Notes: a model not told the origin generated them from the sequence alone. 64,000 bases of DNA from Pilaira anomala (GCA_025716855.1 JAIXMQ010000064.1:62001-126000), one strand, 5' to 3'. Shown: positions 33,992 through 47,226, counted from the stretch's first letter. Made by a program: numbers and translations.

Positions 33992-34522
33992 AATCTAGCA
34001 GTTACGAAAAGGAAAAAGAAATAAAAAAAAAAAAAAGAAATAAAAATGGAAGAGGGGGGATGGAAAAAAAAAATTATGGCTTGACCTTATTCCTTCGGTG
34101 ATAACCATCTTATCCAATCAAAAGAGAACGGATGATTTCATTGATCCGAAATAAAATGATCAGAGGTTTCACAAATCACAATCCATTTCAGTTCCATGAC
34201 TAAATACGGCCCTGTTCTAGTTATATCCTAAAGACATCATATTTTACAGAACAATAGATAGAATATTTTTTAAACGAAATGCCGTGAATTAGTGTTTGTC
34301 TAAAGTGGTGTTGGGCTTATTCACTAAAGTGTAAATGCATGCGGAGAAAGAGCTGAGTACTCTTTAATTAAGAGTTTTAGGTGTATCACAGTTACTGCTC
34401 TCTGGATAATAGAAATGATTTCTATACTACATAATAACAGGTTTTTTTTTTTTTTGATTTGTTGATAAGAAGAAACGCCATTGACATAAATTCTTCTTTA
34501 TCTTTTCTAATATACATTTATT
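33992..34522. other. Spacer
   Basis: Upstream DNA of both the hydroxylase and the doubtful gene at 34523. A-runs only; nothing recognised. Confidence 0.5.
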
Positions 34523-34930
34523 ATGCGCGAATATCATATTGAACAAATTAAAACTTTATTCGAAAGCTGTGTTGACCAATTCGGTTATAAGAATGGATTG
34601 ATCTTGATCACCGAAGCATTAAAACGTGCAGATATAAGAGTGGCATCTGAGGCAGGAGAAACTTATTTATCTGTAGATGGTTCTGTAAAATCCGATCAAG
34701 CGTTAGAGGTAACTACATACATATTTACATGATTTTTATAGATTTATTTTATACTAAACGTGTATATATTTTAAAACAAAAGAAAAGAAGAAAGATAGTT
34801 TCAATTCATGACTTGGACTAAAAGACGAAGCAGAATCAAGAAAGTCTTACATATGAAAAACTCTTGTCTGTTAATAAATAACATTATTCCATGTGTTATT
34901 TTTGGTAAAATAAACAAAAGTTATACTTGA
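34523..34930 (+). CDS. Doubtful two-exon gene, about 105 aa
   Basis: Exon 1 (34523-34708) encodes MREYHIEQIKTLFESCVDQF and a further acidic/helical stretch, with clear protein-like codon use and a donor GTAACT. A possible exon 2 (34799-34930) after acceptor GATAG gives a basic run (WTKRRSRIKKVLHMKN) before TGA. The second exon is less convincing, so this may instead be the surviving first exon of a truncated gene; a broken gene lies directly downstream. Family not recognised. Confidence 0.4.
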
Positions 34931-35264
34931 TTTACTAACTTCAATTTTTTTTATATCTAAGAATAAGGTGTTCTTTAACAACATAAAAAAAAACAGTGTA
35001 TATACAATAAATGAAATGAACACCATATTGCACCGCAAAGAGAGAAAAAAAAAAGTCTTTTCCTCTTTCTTTTCTTACGTTAAACAAATAATTATATAAA
35101 CTTTTTTTTTTCTAAATATCGAATTCCTAAAAAAAATTAGTATGTAGAAAAGTTTTATTACTTTACTTTTTAAATACCAGTTGAAGATTTAAAAATTGCT
35201 TTAATGCTACTAGTACTAAGTTTAATCGTATGAATATCTACACAACAGATAGAGAGTTTATCAT
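34931..35264. other. Spacer
   Basis: AT-rich, with poly-A/T tracts; no feature recognised. Confidence 0.5.
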
Positions 35265-36470
35265 CTAGAGATGCTTTAAAACTCTCTGAAGTGCTTCTTT
35301 TAAGACAATTATTATTCTTACTTTGGCAAACCAACTAACACTGTCATCCTCACTGTCTTTTCCATTTTTTAAAAAGATACGGTAAAATTTACGCTTTTGA
35401 TAATAATCAATGCCGTAGAGTTTGGTTATTGGCATATTAATGGCTTTATTTCTATATAAGACCCTTTCTACTTGGTATAATTGCTTCACATCTTGAATTG
35501 TCAATATTTTTATATTGCTTAGATGATAAGATAGGTTATGAAGATATGAGTTCTTATAAAAACAATCCTCGATGTTGAAAGCATCAAGCGAGTGTCTTAT
35601 TTTTTGCTATACATGAGTACTGGAACAAGGTAATAACATCGTTTTCATAATACAAATGTTCTTTAGGTTGGGACAATAAAGCAGTATATGATATAAATCT
35701 GTTCCACTATGTAGGGCACTCATTTCTTTTTTCAACGAACTATAGCTGCTGTTCATATTCATTGTTAGAGACTGAAGCTTTCTTCCAGACTTTTCAATCA
35801 TGTCAAGTCTTGGTAAATAAAATAATTCTTTACATTCCAAGTTTATCACTTCAATATCGATTTTTTGTTTGGTTGTTAATATCTTTAAATTAACAGAGTT
35901 TTTCCGCTGCTATTTATAGCTAACACCAAGGTGTTTATTCATACCATTTATATGTTGGAAATTTATCAACAAATCATCCATATATTCAACTGGAAAATGA
36001 TTTATACTTGCACTTGACATCTTCATTAAATAAGAAAGAAATTGATGTGCTGTATTATTTGAAATTTTATCTGGTCACTGTGACCTAGAATTAGCAGATA
36101 AATCAAAATGGAGATCTAACTTGTTAAGATCTGGAAAGACGTTCATCAGGTAGTCACATAGTCTACTATCAAGTGTTATATTCCTAACGAAAAGTTTTTT
36201 GACTCGTGGAAGTATACTTACCGAAGAGATGATGGTTCCTAATAGGGTTCCGTAACAAATGTTGTTTATCTATCCCTTATAACTTCTTTTCTTTGTCATT
36301 CACAAGTTGAAAAATTCTATGTAAGGCAGTTTTTTCCGGCCCCCAATGCTTTATAATACATTAGACCAATAGTGGAGTAAACCAGAAGATGGGCGTGAGA
36401 TATTGCTCACTAATATAGATAGCTGACAGCTCTTTTATAATTTTAATTTTTCAGTCAATAGGTATTCTGC
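35265..36470 (-). pseudogene. Broken gene resembling an F-box/leucine-rich-repeat protein
   Basis: From about 36240 to 35265 one minus-strand phase reads as continuous protein apart from three stops: TGA at 36075-36077, TAG at 35910-35912 and TAG at 35607-35609. The translation has spaced leucine-rich motifs (ILPRVKKLFVRNITLD, VFPDLNKLDLHFDLS, YCPNLKNICIMKTM, NIKILTIQDVKQLYQV), typical of the RNI/F-box superfamily common in Mucoromycota. Farther upstream another phase gives LHRIFQLVNDKEKKL, so there is also a frameshift near 36250. No intact F-box was found, so the 5' limit is approximate. Stops are again all derivable from CGA or CAG by C to T. Confidence 0.65.
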
Positions 36471-37147
36471 TGCTTTTTTCTAAAAAAAAAAAGGGAATGG
36501 AATACATAGTTATAGATACTTTATTGAAGTAACTTGATGATACCATTATTATTTACAATACGTTTTTCTTTTTGCAAGAAAGTTTTCACTAATGTATAAA
36601 TAAATGGCTGTCATTAAACTTTTAAGCCAAACTTACATTTTATGTACGGAATAAAGTTTAATTCAACCACTTGCTTGTACATATATTAAGCACATCATGG
36701 GTTTTCATTGGCTAAAATAAAGTACATAATAGGGCTGAAATTGCATAAAAAGAAAAAAAAAGGAAATGTTATTTTTGTGGCTGTTAAAAGGTTCCACTTA
36801 TTTCTTTAGGATTTTTTAAATACATACTTTTCCCGCCACATTAAATGTTAATTATAGAATTATAGTATAGTTTATTTAGCATAATTAATTAATAAGGGTA
36901 AAATAGTAACAATAACAACATTATATATAAAGGTGGTCATGTGTGTGTATGAGAGGTGATAATAATAGTAGTGCGTTATTGTTACAGGAAAAAAAAGGGG
37001 GGGGGGAGTTTTTTTTTTAGAAAAAAAAAAAAGAAGTAATAGTTATAGATTAATAGTGATAGTAAATACAGATGTAGAGAAAGAGAGAGTAATTAAGTGT
37101 TATTTACAATATAATTCCTTATAATAAAAGAGAGAAAGAGAAAAAAA
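36471..37147. other. Spacer
   Basis: AT-rich with poly-A and G-run (about 36998-37006). 3' region of the SUR7-like gene. No other feature. Confidence 0.5.
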
Positions 37148-37774
37148 TTAGACCTTTTCAGAAGATCTAACTCTACCAGGACCACAGATACAAGCGAAAC
37201 AATAACCAACAGAAGAGAACAATAAAGCAACAAAAGCGCCTAGTGTCATCCAAGTTGAAGGACCCAATACACCTCTTACACTTGAATCAATACCCTTGGC
37301 AGTATTAATACCACGAATTGAGATCACAAGTACGATAACGAATACAACTAACATGACAACAAAAGCAACAAAAGTCATCATAGAAGCCAAGAAATCGGGA
37401 CCACGTCTGAAACTGCTCATGATAGTAACAACGAGAGCAATAAAAGTGAAACCTAATGCAATCCAATATAAAATGAAGTTGGCAAGGAATAACTTATGCA
37501 TAGATTCTAAATCACCGACATAATTTCCAAGCTCTGTAGCTGTACTCCAGTCATATCCGGGTACAGGTTTACTACACATATTTACACCTCCTGAAGAAGA
37601 GCCGCTACAAGAACTCCATAAGCCAAATATAACAAATTGACTTGACGTTTCGATTTTTGCAAAATATAAGTCACGTAAGAATGGTACATTATAAGTAAGA
37701 CCAATCATGGAAAATACTTGAAGTACAAGTGCTGCGAATGTAAAGAAATTTGCTAAATGTCCAAAGAATGCCAT
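37148..37774 (-). CDS. SUR7/PalI-like four-pass plasma membrane protein, 208 aa
   Basis: Single exon. Four hydrophobic segments: about residues 6-27 (LANFFTFAALVLQVFSMIGL), 97-120, 130-152 and 175-200. Between helix 1 and 2 lies an extracellular loop with the claudin-like pattern FGLWSSCSGSSSGGVNMCSK, i.e. W-x(n)-C...C. This arrangement matches the SUR7/PalI family, which in yeasts marks eisosome domains or takes part in pH sensing. The short C-terminal tail (GRVRSSEKV) is cytoplasmic. Which subfamily it belongs to cannot be decided here. Confidence 0.82.
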   Translation of the reverse strand: MAFFGHLANFFTFAALVLQVFSMIGLTYNVPFLRDLYFAKIETSSQFVIFGLWSSCSGSSSGGVNMCSKPVPGYDWSTATELGNYVGDLESMHKLFLANFILYWIALGFTFIALVVTIMSSFRRGPDFLASMMTFVAFVVMLVVFVIVLVISIRGINTAKGIDSSVRGVLGPSTWMTLGAFVALLFSSVGYCFACICGPGRVRSSEKV

Positions 37775-38376
37775 TTTTGTTTTGTTTAAAGAGAATAAAA
37801 GTATTAAGAAAAGAAGTTGTAATAAAAAAAAAAAAACTAAACAAAATAATGGATGGTTTATATATATATATATTTTTTTTATTCCAGTGACTTGTTAAAA
37901 CAACTAAGCTTCATTTGGTGTTTCACTAACCTTATTAGTATACACCTATTAGATCATGACCTTGGCAAAAAAATCTTGCTTTTCCTGTGTAGCAGAAGTT
38001 ACATAAAAATTTTCACCTGTTAAAAAAAAAAAAACGTTTTTTAACGTCACTTTTCAAAAAGAGACTCTACCTACGTCATGGTGTACAGCAATTTTTTTTT
38101 CTCATTGTTTAAATCATAAAATATAACAAGTATTATTATAGATTTAAGCTTTTTATTCATTTATTTTTATTACAGAATTCAGACCTGTTGTTTATTTAGA
38201 AGGGCTATTTATAAAACGGCAAGTTTAGTTTTCCGCAATCTTGGCAAAACAGAAAGCGCAAAAATAGAACCATGATTCAATCACGTGATGATTTATTCCA
38301 AATGCGTTTTACGCGATTACGCCCTCTCTCTTTTTTCTTTCTTTTTTCTTCACTCTGTAATTTAATATACTTAAGT
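37775..38376. other. Divergent promoter region, SUR7-like protein / SEM1
   Basis: Contains T-runs and a pyrimidine-rich leader before SEM1. An upstream in-frame ATG at 38272 extends the SEM1 frame (see finding). Confidence 0.5.
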
Positions 38377-38771
38377 ATGAGTTCAAGTAACACAACAATT
38401 CCACAAAAAGATAAACCTTTGGAAGATAAACCTTTGGAAGAAGAGCCTGCCAAGAAAAATGGTCAACTAGGTGCTTTAGAAGAAGACGACGAGTTTGAAG
38501 AATTTGAAGCTGAAGGTAATAGTTTTATTATATAATTAATGTAAGGGACTTTATTGATTTTTTTTAATATACAGAGTGGGAAGACAAGGAAGAAGAACAA
38601 ACTGATGATAATTTATGGGAAGATAATTGGGATGATGATGATATTGAGCCTGATTTTGCTACTGTATTAAAGTAAGTGGTTTCTTTTCTTACACAATGAC
38701 GCGTATAATTGATTTTTATGTTTTTTTTTAGAAATGAGTCCAGATCTGATCCACAACCTATGAAAACATAA
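38377..38771 (+). CDS. SEM1: SEM1/DSS1, 26S proteasome lid and multi-complex subunit, 91 aa
   Basis: Sem1/Dss1 is a tiny acidic disordered subunit shared by the proteasome lid, TREX-2 and BRCA2-type complexes. Exons 38377-38515, 38575-38671 and 38732-38771. The start MSSSNTTIPQKDKPLEDKPL is chosen because the following acidic part and typical length match. The family hallmark is the pair of Trp-containing acidic blocks DDEFEEFEAEEWEDKEEEQ and DNLWEDNWDDDDIEPDFATV. The C-terminal helix is NESRSDPQPMKT. A longer product from the in-frame ATG at 38272 would add 35 mostly hydrophobic residues and is less likely. Confidence 0.93.
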
Positions 38772-39060
38772 ATCAAACGTTGTCACAACCTTATAGGTTG
38801 CACATACAATACATACCAGATTTTCGTCCATATAGTATGACAGTTCTTTATATCATTTTGAGCACGGCAACAGTTATATAATGACGATTTGCTGTAAAAA
38901 GAATAAAATAAGCTTAAAAAGTAAAATTGTACATTTTTATAGAATATAATGATATCATGCCACGAGTGTGATTACTTTATTTAAAAATAAGCTGGGATCA
39001 TTCTTTTTGTTAAATTAAAAAAAGGCATAATACATTTTAGAGTTTTAAAATATATCCGTG

Positions 39061-39524
39061 TTAATAGACAACGTTCACATCAACACTTTCTACAGAATCA
39101 AGGTAAAAATTTACACGATGCACAGCAATCACTGTAGTAGGTCCCCCATTAGGATTCACAGAATTAGCGGGGACAGTAAATTGAATGGTAAGGCCGTTCT
39201 CTATCGATCCTCCACCTAATACAATACTTCGATCATGGTCTACAAAGATATTTACTGTCTCAGACTGTCTACCAGGTGCAATTGACTATATTTGTAAATA
39301 GTTAGAAAAAGACTTGGTGACGATATATGTGTGTAACTTTAACTTACAAAAGTAATTGTTTGTCCTACTGTCCAAGTATCACCTTCCAAAGGCTGGGTTA
39401 CTATTTTTTTTTTTTAAAAAATTAGTGTTTCATATTTTATTGCAATTGTATATTTCGTATAGTTACTTGTAGAAAAAACTGTTAAAATAAATAAACTATA
39501 CCAGATAAATAGATATTTCAACAT
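39061..39524 (-). CDS. Small secreted Kre9/Knh1-like protein, 111 aa
   Basis: Exons 39467-39524, 39348-39400 and 39061-39285 (short introns; too broken up to appear as a long frame). A signal peptide MLKYLFIWYSLFILTVFS is followed by one beta domain: TQPLEGDTWTVGQTITFSIA, ETVNIFVDHDRSIVLGGG, LTIQFTVPANS and a final strand VESVDVNVVY. The P-x-x-GDTW-x-x-G pattern is that of the Ser/Thr-rich GPI-anchored/Kre9 N-terminal family, linked to beta-1,6-glucan or cell-wall assembly. Here there is no Ser/Thr tail or GPI signal, so it is a minimal, freely secreted version. The similar GDTW motif in the membrane protein at 29637-31526 suggests a related domain. Confidence 0.75.
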
Positions 39525-39694
39525 TTTAATATATGTATGTGTGTACAAGAGAGAAAAGAATAATAATAAAAAAAACTAAATAAATTTAATATAAATACCA
39601 AAATAAATAAATAAAAAAAAAAAAAAAAGGTCCTCGTTAAAATCTTATTACATACACCACTAACTAATACTAGTTACTATGGATACTACTTTAT

Positions 39695-41347
<1,653 letters not shown>

Positions 41348-41503
41348 TTAACCGAAATCGTGATGTCACAAGCTTAATTTTCTTTTTGTCGTTCAAGTTT
41401 ATTTGAAAAAAAAAAAAAAAAATGGCAGGATTAAAGGGAAAACCCCCAGTGGATTTTTCTCCACATTTTCTTTATTTTCACACCCCACTCTCTAAATTTA
41501 AAT

Positions 41504-42309
41504 ATGTTGGCTACTCGTTCCATCTTGAAGACAGTTGCTCAAAGTAAACTAACAAGATATACTATAATACAATATATGAAACATATTAACCTTCTTATCT
41601 TTAGATCCCTCTGTTCTTAGAAATGCTATTGCCACTCCTGCATTCGGCGTAAGGTAAAAACGATAATTAACAAAAAGACTATCAAGAAATAATTTTGATA
41701 CTCATTGATGCCCTTAGACATTTCAATGCCTCTCGTATGGCTCAAGCTCAATGTGCCGACTCTGAGTCCGAGCTTTTACGTCAACAACGTAAGGTTCGCC
41801 CTGTCTCTCCTCACTTGACTATCTACCAACCTCAAATTACTGCCGTTTTATCTGGTCTTCACAGAATTACTGGTGTTGCTATCGGTGGTGGTAAGAAAAG
41901 AATTGAATCTTTTATTGAGTAAAAAACTTACACACTTTTTTTTTATAGCTTTTTACTTGGGTGCCCTTACCTATCTTGCCGCTCCTGCTTTTGGTGCAAC
42001 TATCGATACCACCAGCATCATTGCTTCTGCCGCCGCTGCTCCCGTTGCCTTAAAGGTAATTGCTAAGGCTACTCTTGCCACTCCTTTTGTTTTCCACAGT
42101 CTTAACGGTGTTAGACATTTGGTAAGTTTTTTTTTTTTCTTTTTTTTTTGAATCAGATATGCAAAATTTCCATGATTTACTTATTATTTTATGTATGTGT
42201 ATAGGTTTGGGACGCTGGAAAATGTCTTGATATTAAGAGTGTTTACACTACTGGTTACGCTGTTCTTGCTGGTACTGCTGTCGGTACTGCTTACTTAACT
42301 TTCATGTAA
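41504..42309 (+). CDS. SDH3: Succinate dehydrogenase cytochrome b560 subunit (Sdh3/SDHC), 179 aa
   Basis: Membrane anchor of respiratory complex II, inner mitochondrial membrane, carrying haem b and part of the quinone site. Exons 41504-41543, 41605-41653, 41718-41890, 41949-42121 and 42205-42309. An N-terminal presequence (MLATRSILKTVAQ, AIATPAFGVRHFNASRM) is followed by the family signature RPVSPHLTIYQPQITAVLSG and LHRITGVAIG (quinone-site residues), three membrane helices, and HSLNGVRHLVWDAG where the haem-ligating His lies. Exon phases and length match fungal SDHC. Confidence 0.95.
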
Positions 42310-42598
42310 TTTTTTTTTTTTTTTTTTGAGTGTGCCAGCAAAAATAAAAAATAAAGATAATGATACACATTTTAATAATCCACCCACACAACATGTGAAA
42401 ACCTACGTACCTTGTTAAAAAAAAATACTCTCTTTTTTTCAGTGTGGGGAATATCGGACCGAATCATTCCGATATAACCATTTGAACTTTTTTGACAACA
42501 GTTTCTTTTTTTTTTTTTTTTTTTTTTTTTGTTAAATCCTTTCAATTGTTATCATTATCTTTCCTTCCTTTTGCAGTTAAAGTCTTTTATATTTTATC
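42310..42598. other. Promoter region of the orphan gene
   Basis: Contains the perfect inverted repeat at 42451-42475 and a poly-T run before the start codon. Confidence 0.5.
42451..42475. promoter_or_regulatory. ATATCGGA/TCCGATAT inverted repeat, CGG-N11-CCG type
   Basis: Eight-base arms separated by 9 bp, 124 bp before the next start codon. The core CGG (42455-42457) and CCG (42469-42471) are 11 bases apart, the spacing bound by Gal4-type Zn2Cys6 dimers. Binding is inferred only. Confidence 0.45.
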
Positions 42599-43962
42599 AT
42601 GCCAAACGAAATTCATGTAAATGGTTTAATTGGGATAACACAAGATGAATTGAACGAAATAGCAAAGTCAGTAGAGGATATATCAGAAGGAGAAAATGAA
42701 GAAGAAGAAAAAGAAGAAGTTACATTGTTGCCAGTTTATTCAAATCATGTCTTTAATAAGGAACTTAATGATAAGGAGATAAAATTGTATAAAACTGTAC
42801 GACGTGAGATTCAAACATCTTGTGTCATACCAGAATCAAAAAGCAAGGAAAATGATGGTCTTAGTTATACCTTTTCCTGTAAATCCACTTGCGATCAATT
42901 TATATCATATCAAGTCTTGTCTACAACTAAATATAAGTCGTTTGATTTAGAAAAGTTGGATGTAGTCTTAAACTCAAATAGCATATTACCTATTCAAGTA
43001 GAATGCACTTTGAATGGCCTACATGTTTTACAATATCCTACTTGGATTTCAGATACTTTACACTTGGTAAGTAGTAGTTATTTATGTACCACTGCCCATA
43101 TTTAATTCTTAATATACACACAGGTCATGTCAAACGTAAAGTTCAAAAATATCTCATCATCATCAAAAGAAGAAGGTTTATTTCATTATCAAGTCCAAAA
43201 GGCTTTTGTCACTACTCCACTCTCTTACTTGTTACAATTACAAGCTCCTCATGGTGTACTTGATAAACTTTATATTCATCTTGATTGGACTACCACAAAT
43301 AGTAAAAGCTTCCAAACTGCCTGGAATCTTGAATCAGATCGAGAATTCATGTCTCGATATGTAGAAGAAATACTTGTGACCCTCTTGGGCAAAAGGACAT
43401 TTATTTCTTATCCACTTGTATTCTCTGATATATTTGTAAAAGTAAGTATTAATTGAAATCGGTGAAAAGAGAATTCATTTTTTTTCTGCAGAGATCTGTG
43501 CCTATCATATCTTACTTACCGCGTATTGCACAATCAATACAAAAAATGATCAAAGCTTCAAAAGACACTTGTCCTGAAAGCGAATTTAACGAAAGATTAT
43601 CTAAACAAGTAAAGGTAGTTATTTAAAGAAGTAGCATTTATTTATTTTTATTTACTAGTAAAGATATACATATATTAGACAATCGAGAAAAATACTCAAA
43701 TTATGAGACCTATGTATACAACAGAAGATGATACCGTAACTAATCTTACACTTGGCATGTATTATACCGCTACAAGAAAATCAAATATACCAACTTCGGT
43801 ATGGTTTATATATATCATTATTTTTTGTTTATATTATGTATATTGACTGTTTATATGTAGAATTCTTTGTTTAATAAGGAACTATCATCTCCCAATTCAT
43901 TGAATGCAGTAACTAAAATCTGGTCTATTATGGTTTCCGCACAAGCTGATACTGATTCATAA
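42599..43962 (+). CDS. Protein of unknown function, 376 aa
   Basis: Exons 42599-43066, 43124-43441, 43492-43614, 43679-43798 and 43861-43962, all in phase 0. The N-terminus is acidic (EDISEGENEEEEKEEVTLLP). The rest looks like a globular beta/alpha protein (LSYTFSCKSTCDQFISYQVL, ILPIQVECTLNGLHVLQYPT, KLYIHLDWTTTNSKSFQTAW, EEILVTLLGKRTFISYPLVF). There is no signal peptide, membrane helix or catalytic signature. All introns fall between codons, which is unusual in this window. I do not recognise the family. Confidence 0.8.
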
Positions 43963-43981
43963 TTCTGTACTCATTCTTTTT

Positions 43982-44012
<31 letters not shown>

Positions 44013-44152
44013 ATATTATTTTTAATGATAATTTTATGTACAGAAGTGATTAGAAAAGGATATAATGAGAAAAGAAAAAAAAAATCTATGTGCGTGTATA
44101 TAATAATAATAATAATAATAAAAGATCTAAATTTGCTATTAATTTTTTTTTT

Positions 44153-45898
44153 CTATGATATACCAAGAGATCTCTTGGAAAACTCGTAAACAGCATAACT
44201 AATACTAATGGAAGGAACAACCTATGATTTGTGTCAGTATTTATCTTTTTTAAAAAAAAATGGTTCTTACCTTGAATAAAGTAGGCCCCAATCCTTTATA
44301 AAATCCTTTCACACCATCCGCTCTGTATGTTTTACGTGCAACATCCCAGGCAGAAGTATAACGGTATGGATGAGCAACTGTACCTTGTGCTTGTAATCTA
44401 CGGGAAGAAAACAATTAGAATGGAATGCATAGAAACAAGTATTTAATATTTATTGATTTTACCTTGTTCTAATCATATTCAAAGGGTATACACTTGTAGC
44501 ACCAATTGAACCACTTACCATACCACACATCCATAATACCAAAACATTTGGATGAGGTTTTTCAGCACCAGGAGGTAAATTTTGTAAATGATTTGCTTTA
44601 TCCATTGATTGTAAATAAGAAACCTTTAAAGTTTCATAAATACCCATGTCCAATGCCTGATAAGGGAATACGCCCATTAAACTCATCAATAAACCAGGCC
44701 AAAAAGCTCTTGGACCACCTGTTTTATACATTTCTCGAATTGTCTTTAAAGCTATATTCTTATTGTTTGTTTTCTGACCGTCTTGACTAGACATAATTCT
44801 AGTCTTTAATGTTTCTAAGGGATATATACAAAATTGAGAGCATAAACCAGCAACTCCACCAGCAATAAATCTTCCATGAACAGGAATTGAATTCTTATCT
44901 TGGGCACCTGTCATTTGTGCAATGACAGCTTTTGAGGTTTCAAAGACATAGAATTTGATGGCGGACTCAGGTATAATTTTAATGACATTCAACCCATTAC
45001 CAACATAAAATCCACGAAATCCACCATCTCTATAAAGTGTCTTGACTGCACTTAAAATCGTACTGGCAGATCGTCCTTGCGTATGAACGCTCGTGTTTGT
45101 TGGTTGATATGTTGTATGTGTGATTAGGTATACTTTGAGTCGATCGAGAGGTGCTGTACAGGTACGAGAAACGCATCCTGCGATAGCACCTGCTGTTAAA
45201 TATTTATAAGCATTTCGTGCTGCTTCATCTGTATGAGGAATTACTACTTCGGCGTCAGATGTGATTTGTGTAGTCGTTTGATAATATCTATAAATTTCTG
45301 TCAAGGTCGTTTCATGAGGTAACAGCTATTATATTGAATGTGAATAAGTTATTGATTATTATATATATATATATATATCTTACCAACAAAAAATTTCTCC
45401 AATTTTCAAAATCGATATAACCTTTACCAGCTAAAAAAAAATTTATTAGTAACAAAATAAAGCCCCCCTCCCCCCTTTTTTATATAATTATTTACTTGTA
45501 TCTATTAATTCAACAAGGGCTTCAGTATCAGAAGGAGTAACATGAATACCAGATTCTTTTAAAGCAGCTTCTAATTCATCAGGTTTCAAACGATGATCAC
45601 CTTTTTGGTTGATGGCAGAAAAAACTTTCCAAAGTTCTTCTTCTTTTGACAAAACATGAGCTTTGAACTTATCATAATTGAAAGCTTGTTCCCCCTTTAA
45701 TACGTCAGATTTAAAAGGTGTTTGTGGTGGTAAACGACATGCTTCCGAGATGTCTTTTGTATAAACAACACCCTTACGTTTATAATCTAATGAATTAAAC
45801 AATTCTCTAATTCGACTTTCTTTTTCTGTTGTTTCTTCATCGTAATATGGGTGAGGTGGTTGGTCTATATTAGAAGACGTATCTATTTCTTTTGACAT
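44153..45898 (-). CDS. EF-hand mitochondrial carrier, SCaMC/ATP-Mg-phosphate type, 502 aa
   Basis: Calcium-regulated exchanger of ATP-Mg and phosphate across the inner mitochondrial membrane. Exons 45496-45898, 45384-45430, 44463-45325, 44271-44397 and 44153-44221. The N-terminal calmodulin-like half has EF-hand loops (DYKRKGVVYTKD, a degenerate INQKGDHRLKPDE and DTSKTGKGYIDFE, the last split by intron 1). The C-terminal half has three carrier repeats with signatures APLDRLKVYL, YPLETLKTRI and YPLNMIRTRL. The third repeat has Asn in place of the acidic residue. Poor first EF-hands suggest calcium binding by fewer sites than in animal homologues. Confidence 0.92.
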
Positions 45899-45987
45899 GG
45901 TAAATGTCCAGATTTTTTTTACTTTGGTAAGTTAATTATATATATGTATATATATATATAAAAAAAGAATAACAAGAAAAAAGTAGG

Positions 45988-46020
<33 letters not shown>

Positions 46021-46102
46021 TTTATATCTTTCAAAAAAAAAAAAAAATTACTGCTCACGTCATACTTTCTTTTTAATAAAAAAAAAATGTTTAATATTCT
46101 AT
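45899..46102. other. Short spacer with long A-run
   Basis: About 28-base A-run near 45991-46018; otherwise nothing. Confidence 0.5.
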
Positions 46103-47226
46103 TTAGTTTGTCTTTTTCAAAGTTTCTTCAACACCAGGCTAATAAGAAAGAAAAAAAAAAGTGGTTAATGAGATATAATAATATGATTATTTTATAGAAG
46201 ATAACATACGTTAGATCTTGTAGAATACATGCTTTCAACATTCTTCTTTACTTCATCAAATTTATCTTTTGCTTCAGTACTAGAAGAACCAACAGCACTG
46301 TTCACTTGACTCTTTACTTTATCTGTGTTTTCTTGGATCTGTTGGCGTAATTTGCTGGCATTTTCATCAACAACACCACGTAATTGTGCAACTGTATCAT
46401 CCACTTGCTTACGAACACCATAAACGGTTTCGTTGACACGTTCATGAGCAACTACAAGGTGAGGATATCTCTTTTCGAATTTCTCGAGTTGAACAGCAAC
46501 ATTATGAGTTGTCTTGGGAAGTAAGTAGTATGAGGTACCAATAGCTAAAGTACTGGAAGTCAAGAAGCGAAGTACAACATTACGGTTACGAGCAATAATT
46601 GTACCAGCTAAAGCTGCAACACCAACATAGAGAAGGTTGGGTAAAATATCTTCATCCTTATCAATAGTACTTTCAATATTGGCTAATTATAATTGATTAT
46701 TAGTTTCCTCTTTTCCATGTGTGTGTGTATGTGTGTGTATCTAATAAAAAATTTACATGTAACATCATTTTCCAATTGTTGAATTTTTTGTACAAAACTG
46801 TTGACGTGAGTCTATTTGTATCATTTAGTTTCATTTTCTTTATATATATTTTTTTTTTTCATCGTACCTTTCCTTCTTCTAAAGTCTCGTTAGCTAACTT
46901 TTGTGCAATATAAACTTGTTCCTCGAGCTTTGTAGGTGATTCGATAATGACAACCTCTGGCTCAGGTTCATCGTAAATACTAAGCTAAATAACAGTAAAT
47001 TTTAGTTTCATTTTGATTTTTGCTTTTTCTCTATTATCAATTACTTTAGTTCTCTTCTCTTCAGCGAAAACAACAGGAGTAGTGGTTGTGGCCCAAGCAG
47101 TACCAGCAGCAGCGACAGCAAACTATATATATACGTTTTTTTTTTTTAGTAAAACTTGGAAAATAAATAAACATGGGATTCATGATTGAATAACTTTACG
47201 CTTCTCTTAATAACGGGTGAAAACAT
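46103..47226 (-). CDS. MICOS complex subunit of the Mic26/27 (apolipoprotein O) family, 261 aa
   Basis: Inner-membrane organising protein of mitochondrial crista junctions. Exons 47200-47226, 47045-47122, 46868-46984, 46757-46811, 46210-46682 and 46103-46138. An N-terminal presequence-like stretch (MFSPVIKRSFAVAAAGTAWA) precedes YDEPEPEVVIIESPTKLEEQ, close to the ApoO/MIC26/27 N-terminal consensus. Two adjacent membrane segments with a turn follow (LPNLLYVGVAALAGTIIARN and FLTSSTLAIGTSYYLLPKT). The C-terminal part is a long amphipathic helix (VRKQVDDTVAQLRGVVDENA onward). The order and spacing match fungal Mic26/27. Confidence 0.85.
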
